NCBI RefSeq assembly: GCF_031143425.1
Contig: NC_090443.1
Coordinates: 1,055,353,554 to 1,055,417,553, forward strand
Origin: Pleurodeles waltl
Lineage: Eukaryota; Chordata; Amphibia; Caudata; Salamandridae
Direction: 5' to 3'
Length of the DNA stretch: 64,000 nt
Positions 56,026 through 64,000 of the stretch are shown piece by piece. Every line of letters starts with the position of its first letter. Positions within the stretch are counted from its first letter, which is position 1. Made by a program: the position numbers and the translations under genes. The notes beneath the pieces were generated by a model. The model was not told the origin of the DNA, did no database searches, and saw nothing but the letters and a program-made list of their open reading frames with translations.

Positions 56026-56652
56026 GTAGCTCTGCTGTCAGTGGTACTTATCTGCTGGGGGTTGGGTGATCGCTGGTGGTGGAACCTTTGATCGTGATGT
56101 CCTTGCATTGGTAGAACGTTCCCGGGCTTGCTTCTAGAGACCTGTCCTCTGATAGTGTAAATGTTGTGCAAGGGACAGTCCAGCTCTCTCCCGCTCAGGC
56201 TCCTCCAGGTGGAATGCCCAGAACTCTGGAATTTCCTGAGCATAAAAATTTGTAGCTCAAGGCAACTGCCTGGAATTCCATCCCACGCCAAGCATTCCTC
56301 ATGTGTCCAGTCTTGGGCTAACTCTGCCCTTGGTAGACTTTGTCCTTGCGTGTCTCCGCCATGCTCTGCGACAGAGGTCACTATGGCGTTGGTTTTGCGG
56401 TTCACCTCTGTTGAAGGCCTGTATGTTCTGTAGGAGTCCCTACATGTTGTCTGTCTGCTCTTGTCCTGAAGGTACTCCACATCGGCACCACTTGCTCGTT
56501 CAGGGTTTTTGTTTCGCTGGTGGGCTGAGCACCTCTCATGGTTCCTCGACTTCTAAAAAGGACTTTGGGGTACTATCTAGGACTACTGTAAAGGGCTGTG
56601 AATGATCGTGAATGAGTGCATGACAATTTTCTTCCTCGTCCAGACTTGCAAC
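56026..56652. other. Unassigned sequence
   Basis: No recognisable gene; short frames on both strands. Confidence 0.4.
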
Positions 56653-56814
56653 CTGATTTAGAGTTTAGCAGATGGGAACACTCCCTCACAAACGTGACCG
56701 ATATCCCGTCCCCCGTATTACGATCCCATTATATCCTATGGGAATAGTAATACATCGGATGAGATATCCGTCACGTTTGTGGTTGAGTGATCTGTCAGCC
56801 ACACTCTAAATCAG
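56653..56814. mobile_element. Foldback MITE, 162 bp
   Basis: Nearly the whole element is an imperfect inverted repeat: CTGATTTAGAGT at the left, ACTCTAAATCAG at the right, CACAAACGTGAC (56687-56698) with GTCACGTTTGTG (56770-56781), and a centre CCCATTATATCCTATGGG. No coding. The target duplication could not be set with confidence, so the superfamily is open. Confidence 0.85.
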
Positions 56815-58959
56815 ACCCCAACTCTTACAATCAGAGTGTCTTGGGAGAAGATTTTTCTTTCTACAACCAGAGCTGAGTGGCAGGGTCTTTAGCTCATGGT
56901 TGTTGATTTGGCGGTGGGTTTATGTAATTTGCTCATTTCTGTAGTAAAAATGTGAATTATGTCCTTATATTTTATGCTTGTATTAGAAGAAATGAATTTC
57001 ATTGTCAAGCATCGCCTTTCTTCATGCCCAGCCTTGGTGTATGTGGCGCTGTTCACATTGGGTCATGGCTGTCAATTGGGATGCTTCATTGAGTGTTGAG
57101 GCTTTGGCGTGTGGAGTTTGATTCCTCATGTTACAGGGAGGGAGCAGTGACCCTTCTCTTGGTCATTGTGTGACCGGTCCCTTATCCGCGACGCCTGACG
57201 GTAGCGTAGTCCTTTTCTCAGTTGGGTGAAGGGCATTTTACAGTTGAGGTTCAAGTGTCCTCAGGTTTCTGCCACTTTGGCATTATTCAATATATAAATG
57301 TTGGCATTATAGACTGAAGCTGTGGCGGGCCCCCGGTTCCTTGTTTTGGGGTGTAAGTGAGGCCAGGCTCGGTAGGTGTTTGGTGAGAGCTGGTGATTCT
57401 CTTGACCTCAAAGGCTTTGTGAGTTGTGTCTTCGCCTTTCTGCTAGCCCTCGTCCAGTTCCGGGACTATCTCCCTTCTAGCACCACTCTGTAGGGTCTCC
57501 CACTGGGGTACCCCGTGATCAAAAAATAGGTTTCAACTGGAGTAAAATTGAGAACCCTGTGGGGTACCTAATAGTGTTGCTAGAAGCCAGAGACCATCCT
57601 GGGACGGGACGTGTGCTAACCCCCATTTCATGCCTGCACCTACAGTCGCAAGCTGGCACCCAACAGGCCGACCAGTAGAAGAGTAACTGTGTCCACTCCA
57701 GGATCAACTTGAGCAGTGCGCCGATACCAATATTTACAACTTTTGGCCTCATGCTCCACATTGACAGGTTTCAGGGCTCCCGGTTGTGCTCAGTATTCTT
57801 CCTCTAAGGTTGTCTCCTAGGAGTGATGCTGCCATTCACTTACTCGGTTTGGAGGAGGAGAACTTTCTGAAGCACTCGAAGTTGAGTATTCATGCTTCTG
57901 CGCCGGCTTCAGGTGGACAATTGAAGAGTCCGACTGTCGTCAAGCACAGGTCACTCTTTGTAGGTGCCCAAGGTGAGGGGGAGTGAGCCAGGAATGCTGG
58001 AACCACGGATAGCCAGGGTTGGTAAATTGACCTCATGCAGACATGGCCTTTACATAAAGATGTGTATGTAATTCGAGCAGACGAGCGATTGCACACGTAC
58101 CTCGATTACCTTCTGACCAGAAGACTAGGGGTGATCTACCAAAGGCAGAGGTTGCTGACTTGAGTCAGGAGATCTTGTGAATGTTGAGCAGAAGTGAGCA
58201 TAGATCAGATCCAGAGAGCCCTCTGCTGATCCTTATCCTGGTGGACCTTGCCCTGCACAGTATCTTCTGACAGTGTTGTGGAGCTTAATCTCATCTCAGG
58301 CCACAACCAACTCCTTCCAGTTTAGAGTAGGCAGGTACAGTGGCCTTCCAACTTTAATGCTGCACCCCCATGGAAAAAAATAAATAATAAATAATAAATG
58401 GTGGGTGGCAAAAAATGACAACATATTTAATCATAATTATTCTATAAAATTGACAGATGTGAGTATATGTACCCACCCAAACATTGGTGCTGTGTTCAGT
58501 GTTCTCTTTTAAACACTTTAAATACATGACTGCCAACGTGCTAGCAGCAGCCTGGACTTCTTAAATGTGTAAGATAGAGAAGTTTATTGAGACATGTTCT
58601 AAAAACATAATAAAAAAATACTGTGCAATAAAATGAAATAACCTAAAACATGATATGGTAGAACACAAAATAAAATGTACAGTTGTCTTCAACCGGGCTC
58701 TGTTTGATGAAAAATAATTGTGCAATTCCTATTGCAACATTTAAAAAGTTCATATTGGCAAAAAGTGCAATTGCCCAATGACAGAACTGTAATTATATTT
58801 TTTTTAAAAACCACTGGTTTTAGAAACCTTTTACGAGCAAATGTATAAAAAGAACCATTAAAACATCAAAGCATTTTATACTTAAAAAACAAAATTGACC
58901 TGCATCATTATTATGCAGCATGTTTTTGTGCCATTCTTCTCTTGAGAAGATTAGATGAC
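56815..58959. other. Unassigned; probably old transposon debris
   Basis: About 2.1 kb without tandem repeats. From 58360 strongly AT-rich with several A runs. No domain could be identified. Confidence 0.4.
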
Positions 58960-59335
58960 AATTGAGCGCTTTTCTACCTGTTGTATCTGTGGGCTTTTAA
59001 CCACGTCCATCTCACCCTCATTCCCATCACTCATTCCTGGGTTTGCCCTTCAAAAGTCCCTTGATGTCATTGGTAAATGCTTTACGTTTGTCTCGCCTTG
59101 AGGCGGTTTTGTTACCACCTTGCAGACTGGCCCGTTACGTGGATTATTGCACGATTGCCGATACGTTTTACTGTGAGCGGACTACTTTTTTCTTTTCTCC
59201 CCTTCGCGCTGATGGGGGGCCATGGCACTTTGAATCGGTTCACACTGCGGTCCCCCAGCACCTCCCACCTGTTCCTGAGTTTCCTGTTCGTGTCTGCCCG
59301 TCCCGCGTCGTTGCTTGTTTGTAGAACTTAAGCTG
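58960..59335 (+). repeat. Dispersed family A copy
   Basis: Starts GTGGGCTTTTAACCACG, continues TGTCATTGGTAAATGC, and has GGCACTTTGAATCGGTTCAC and a CpG-bearing C/T-rich end. The copy at 60285 has CTGTGAGCTTTTAGCCACG and TTGCACTTTGAATTGACTC at matching places. Confidence 0.55.
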
Positions 59336-60284
59336 CAGTGTTGCTGGAGGAACCCTTGCCCTGCTCTCCAGGCAGTAACTTTGGAAGGGGGTCAGTCGCA
59401 AGCGCTTTTCTTTCCACTTTCCTTTTGTATGTAAAATATCATTTTCGTGTTGGAGAACCTCTGTAGTGTGTATGTGGGATTGAGCCAGTGTGGAGTGGTG
59501 TATCGTTTGGTGGCCTTTCGTTGATAATTGTGGATAAAGTCGCAGAATGGCTGTTGCTTAAATAAAAACCAGTTCTGCTTTCATCCATGCCTAGCAGGAG
59601 CCATGGCATGCAGAGCTCTCAGTTCACACACATGGCCACGCCAGTGCCTTTAAAGCAGCTGTAACCCCAGTTTACTCTGCACTGCCAGTTTAAACCTGCT
59701 GACAAGGCATTGTACTCTCCTCCATGGACATGCACTCTTTACGTGTGAGTGCAGGGCACTAGGTAAAAGGCTCAACATCTGATTGTTAAAGCCGCCCTCT
59801 GATTTGCAGAATTGCTCTTTACTCGCATAGCTCTCGAGTCTCTTCAGCATCTGCCTATTCTTGTTGTGTTTGAAAGTTTCAACTTTATTGTTGCATTTGG
59901 CTGTACGCTTTAATTTTGCAGGGAGAACACTTTCTATGCCTCCTAGTTACAGCGTATTAGGTTTAAATTCTGAATTGTGTTGCGGATCATGTCCGTATCG
60001 CCTTTTCGGCAGGCTCTTTATTATACCACGAGTTGTCTCTGACAGACATTGGGCCTTAAATTTACCATAACTTGAATCACAGTCGCATTTATTGTCCCCA
60101 CATCTGGCTTAGCTGAAGAAAGTCCCAAGTAATGTTTATATAATTTTAAGACGCTGTATTTCAAAATCCTAGAGCAAAACACCGATGCTCTGCAGTCGCA
60201 AGTGTATTCCATATGGAACAAGTCTGCAGTCCATGATTTAGAATAATATCCTTGTAAGTGGGAGCTGCATGTCATTGTTAGGGT
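59336..60284. other. Unassigned sequence
   Basis: No recognisable gene or transposon. Confidence 0.4.
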
Positions 60285-60740
60285 CGAGTGCGCAAGCGCT
60301 CTGGCCTGTCGTAATCTTTCTGTGAGCTTTTAGCCACGCCCACTCTTGCTATTCGTTTGAGCTTGTCTTAAATGCTTCATTTTTATTGGTGCATTCTGTG
60401 AAATGTCCCTCCTTTGTGTGCTGCGTTCCCTCCCCAGGCGATTTCACGAAGGGGATATTTTTGTTGCCCATCACGCTTCCTCCTGTTACAGCATGTCATA
60501 GCCCCTCCTCCGGTTTCGGTTTGCCTTTCATCCCATCCGTGATCCTTTCTAGACATTCACGCAGAGAGCCAATAACACTCACGCTCGTGGCGGCCGTTGC
60601 ACTTTGAATTGACTCGCTTATGTCAACTGTCAAATTTGTGGCAAGAAAAGTTCAGTTAGAAATTTGTAACGCTAACAGCTCTAACTTGAGCAAACACGAG
60701 ATCCATTGCATTGCAAATGCTTATTTTATATCCTTTTTTA
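60285..60740 (+). repeat. Dispersed family A copy
   Basis: GAGCTTTTAGCCACGCCCAC, TTTTTATTGGTGC, GAGCCAATAACAC, then TGTGGCAAGAAAAGTTCAG and CATTGCATTGCAAATGCTT. The last two blocks match 61285-61385. Confidence 0.55.
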
Positions 60741-61284
60741 TTTATGTATTTTTTTTTCTTATGTATTTTTTTTCCTTTTTCTGGTTTAGCGTGTTTTTTT
60801 TCGCATTATTTGCTTTTGTCAGACAAATGAATGTCTGCACAGGGACAGATTTCCCACTTAAAATCCAAACATGTTTGAACCTGTACTTTGTCAAAACTTT
60901 CATAGGTACTTAAATGCTCTTTTGGCCTGTAGAGCTTTGTAATTGTTACTGAACACAATTTTTGGTCGAGCATAGCAGCGCGCGGGCGTGCGGTCATTTA
61001 GTGTAACATAGCATTGAGTAAACATGATAGATAAAACACCACCAATTACTGAGCCCTGTAAGTGTCCTTTTTACTGTTTGTTTAATTCATTAGCACCAAG
61101 AAGATTTGGTGATGTAACAATCTGTAAGAAATAACATATGTGAGGACCAGCTAAATGTGAATTATATGGAACATAATGTGGGTACTCGGTCTCGCAGCAT
61201 CCACTTCGAAGGTAAATGGAGGCTCCTTAGTTATATGCAGGGCCACTGGAATTCTATGGCAGAAAAAGACAATTATGAGGCAGG
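60741..61284. other. Unassigned; T-rich run at 60735-60800
   Basis: T-rich stretch followed by ordinary AT-rich sequence. No gene recognised. Confidence 0.4.
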
Positions 61285-61385
61285 GTTGACCAATCTGTGG
61301 CACGAAAAGTCCAGTTATAAATTTACAGCGCCAATAGCTCTAACTGCAAGACCCTTTGTATTGCAAATGCTTGTTTTATTATTTC
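61285..61385 (+). repeat. Family A 3' fragment
   Basis: GTGGCACGAAAAGTCCAG, AAATTTACAGCGCCAATAG and TTTGTATTGCAAATGCTTG match 60638-60725 closely. Confidence 0.6.
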
Positions 61386-61479
61386 TGTGCGCAACTTAGG
61401 ATCAGGTCAATTTGTTAGATATGGAAAGAAGTTTGCGTAATCTAAAATATTAAGTGTAAACTTAGTAGGTTTCTTGGAC

Positions 61480-61518
61480 AAATTAATTTCTAGCCTATGA
61501 GACAGTTGAAGGATCGGC

Positions 61519-61583
<65 letters not shown>

Positions 61584-61621
61584 CTGATCCTTCAACTGTC
61601 TCATAGGCTAGAAATTAATTT
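61480..61621. repeat. Perfect 36 bp inverted repeat around a TA run
   Basis: Left arm 61480-61515 and right arm 61586-61621 are exact reverse complements over 36 bp; both contain TAGCCTATGAGACAGTTGAA or its complement. The 70 bp centre is mainly (TA)n. The structure could extrude as a cruciform. Confidence 0.97.
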
Positions 61622-61700
61622 ATATATATATATATCTCAACAGATGGAACAATAACCATCCGCCGGCTGCACCAGTCCCTTGGTTAAATCCCAACCATTA

Positions 61701-61749
<49 letters not shown>
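61622..61749. repeat. (TA)n microsatellites flanking a short unique segment
   Basis: A short TA run at 61621-61636 and a longer one at 61703-61749, separated by about 65 bp ending in TTAAATCCCAACCATTA. Confidence 0.95.
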
Positions 61750-61751
<2 letters not shown>

Positions 61752-63419
61752 CTCAATGGAAACAGCACCTATGTTCCAATGCAACGATTTTTAACTTTAT
61801 GGATTCTCTTGATCAGAGCTCTTCACTCTTTTCTGGTCGCGGGTAAGAGCTTCCTCCAGACATAGCTGGTATTTTTGTGGTGTGGTCCACCAAAGCCCGC
61901 CTATTTATAAAATGTAGAAGACATGTGCCTGCCATATGATGCCAAGACATTGGGATTGACTCTCATACAGTGCTTTGGACTATGGTCGTCTTGGGTATTT
62001 TCAATATGCTTTAATGCTTTGCTCTGCTAAGACTCCCATATATTGTTGTATTCTATCCGCAAAATATCAGCCGCCTACAAATCAGAGGGGGAATTTGACA
62101 CCCCGTTTCATTAGGGGTGTCTATGAGAACCCCGTTATCCCGGAGTAATCTTCACACGGTATCCTGTTGGCAGCAAATTCTCACTTTTTTCATATGGCTA
62201 CCCCACCTTAATGCTCACTAAGCAGCAATCCTAAATATTTATACCAGTTTACTACCCCAATCTGTTTTGCACCAAGTAACTATTTTAGGTGTTACTTTTT
62301 CTTGAGAATCACAATTTTTGTTTTTTCTAAGTTTATTTTCAGGAAATTGTCTTTACAGTTGGTTGATAGCACATCACCTGTGGACCCACAGCTGTTTTGT
62401 CTACAAGGAATAAATAATTTACATAAAGAAGCCACGGAATGTGGGTGGAGCTCAACTTGTGTATTAAGTATTTGTCTGTTTCTATAAAAAATTAAAAATT
62501 GAGTAGATCAAACCCGGGTAGATCCGACACGTATAGGCTAGAAGAGATGCCGGGACCTAGCCTTGACACAGGCCATTCTATATCTTCTTGGATAACCTTG
62601 GAACATATCCAGATCCACCTGTGCCTAGTTGGCCGTGTTACGCCTGTTCCATGATCAACGGTCCTGCGATATATTTAGTGCGGTCAGTGTTTTTCCACCA
62701 TATCGAGGACACTGCAGAAGTCAATAGAACAGCAGCAGAGACTCTGATCTATTGTCAAAGATTTGTCAATAATCACCTACATGACTGGCAGATCAATGAT
62801 CGATGCTAAAGTGGCCCTCCCAGGACCGCCTTGGTCAACGGAAAGATTATTGGCCAAAACCCTTTCTTCTAGGTAGTTCAATAAAAAAAAAAATGTGAGA
62901 CCCTTCTCAGAAATATCTACCAGACTCCTGAATCTGTAGTTTGGCAGGCTTCTATCAACTTTTTATAATAGGGTTCTACCACAGGCCTTTCGCTGTATCC
63001 GGGAGCTATCCAATGAAATAAATGCCCACCTTCCGCTCTTCCACTTAATGTCCGGGATATTGCCTGCGGCTCTGCTCCGTTGTGGATTTAATTTCTTTCA
63101 GACTGGAGTGGTTGGATTTGCTGTCCTTGGTGTGCGACTGTGGTAGTACCTGCATCATGCACAGGCCAAGAATCCACCACAGTCCTGCGTTGAACTGCAC
63201 CTGGGTAACAATTGCTGACATCCTGGGGTGACACAGGGCATCTTGCAGCAGCGGGAGAACCCGGTCTAGATCTTTGTCCACTGTTGAACTTGCAATGTCC
63301 AAGGTTTTGCTCCTTGGAGTTTCTGAAAGAACGCTTGTTAGTTCTGGATGGGATGCAATGCTGGGCTCCTATTTCTTCCTACCTCTGCCTATTCTGCCTC
63401 TGAGTCTTTAAAATAAATA
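61750..63419. other. Unassigned, probably transposon debris upstream of DIRS
   Basis: No reverse transcriptase motif recognised in either strand. A 73-codon frame at 62588-62809 has no known domain. Parts may be the 5' region of the DIRS element. Confidence 0.35.
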
Positions 63420-64000
63420 AATCAAGAATGATTGGGCACAAGCCATCCTAGTGGCCTCAGACTACACCGGGTGAGTGTGGTGGCACGAAATTTTGGGCGC
63501 AAGAATGCTTCCTCCAATTAGGCTACCACTTCAGGGGGGAGTTTCCTTTCTCAGCAAGAGGATGGTTCTCTGTCCAGATCTGCACCTTCTTGCATAAAGA
63601 CTGACCAACGGTAACTGACTGCTTTTGACCTGCCACCTAAGGTGGTCGATGCCATCCTTGCTGCCTGGTGCCCTCCACTAAATCACTTTGCGTGGATGCT
63701 GGACAACCTGTTGCTATTTGTGGTGCCTGTAAGACTGACTCCCCCGAAAGCAAAGCTGTTGAATGTCCTTTTGTTTTTGTCTGTAGCCCAGTAGGGCCTT
63801 GCCAGAGGCACCACTAAAGGGCATTTGCTGGAATTTGGGGCAGCTGTCATTGTTTAAACCACCCGTCGTGGTGTGACTTATAACATGTTTGATGCACCTG
63901 TCCCCTCCCAAGCGTGTTGTGATACCACCGTGGGACCCGAACCTGGTCTTGAGGTTTCCGATATGCACTCCGATGATGCGTAGTGGCTCATCTTTCGACT
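63420..64000 (+). pseudogene. DIRS retrotransposon, RNase H end and tyrosine recombinase, broken, runs off the window
   Basis: Translated fragments follow the order of DIRS pol: AILVASDY and VWWHEIL (end of the RNase H region), LPPIRLPLQ, LSKRMVLCPDLHLL, then PPKVVDAILAAWCPP (start of the recombinase region), VLLFLSVAQ stop GLARGTTKGHL, and finally SPPKRVVIPPWDPNLVLR (63902-63955). The PPWDxNLVL and GLxxGTxKGHL blocks are characteristic of vertebrate DIRS recombinases. At least two frameshifts and several stops make it inactive. The catalytic R-HxxR-Y part would lie beyond 64000. DIRS elements integrate by tyrosine recombinase and are abundant in salamander genomes. Confidence 0.72.

Overview
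This is a non-coding, repeat-dominated stretch of a large vertebrate genome. I find no complete protein-coding gene and no rRNA or tRNA gene. The transposon content (hAT miniature elements, a DIRS tyrosine-recombinase retrotransposon, foldback MITEs, hammerhead-like motifs, MIR/CORE-SINE-like debris) and a 2.68 kb palindrome-rich element that I recall from newt sequence point to a salamander, probably a salamandrid such as Pleurodeles. That species call is inference from memory, not something proved here.

Layout. 1-6.9 kb is mixed sequence with short minisatellites, a Penelope-like fragment carrying a hammerhead-type motif (3.3 kb) and a CCAAT/GC-box/YY1 promoter-like segment ending in a possible short first exon (5.68-5.85 kb). 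6.95-7.84 kb is a hAT-type element. 9-25.7 kb is an almost continuous series of unrelated minisatellites (units of 29, 22, 90, ~70, ~45, 42, 42, 26, 42 and 65/32 bp), interrupted by a better hammerhead candidate (16.28 kb) and a dispersed repeat. 26.0-29.2 kb holds a 222 bp hAT MITE with an 8 bp target duplication and a 2,683 bp DNA-transposon-like element with a 7 bp target duplication. 29.7-29.9 kb is a second promoter/first-exon candidate. 30.5-44 kb is a second minisatellite series (41, 43, ~69, 32, 23/33, 41, ~64 and 18 bp units). 44-50.4 kb is ordinary intergenic sequence with old dispersed repeats. 50.4-52.9 kb holds two more GT/CTG-rich minisatellites. 53-64 kb is older transposon debris, including a foldback MITE (56.65 kb), a perfect 36 bp inverted repeat around a TA run (61.5 kb), and the RNase H/tyrosine-recombinase end of a DIRS element running off the right edge.

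By adding the arrays I estimate about 21 kb, one third of the window, is tandem repeat. More than fifteen unrelated families sit side by side, which resembles subtelomeric or recombination-active vertebrate DNA. Nearly all long open frames come from stop-free repeat units and should not be read as genes. The points most worth a second look are the splice-site-like arrays, the hairpin cluster inside the 2.68 kb element, the hammerhead motifs, the 22 bp CCAAT/GC-box array and the two candidate first exons.
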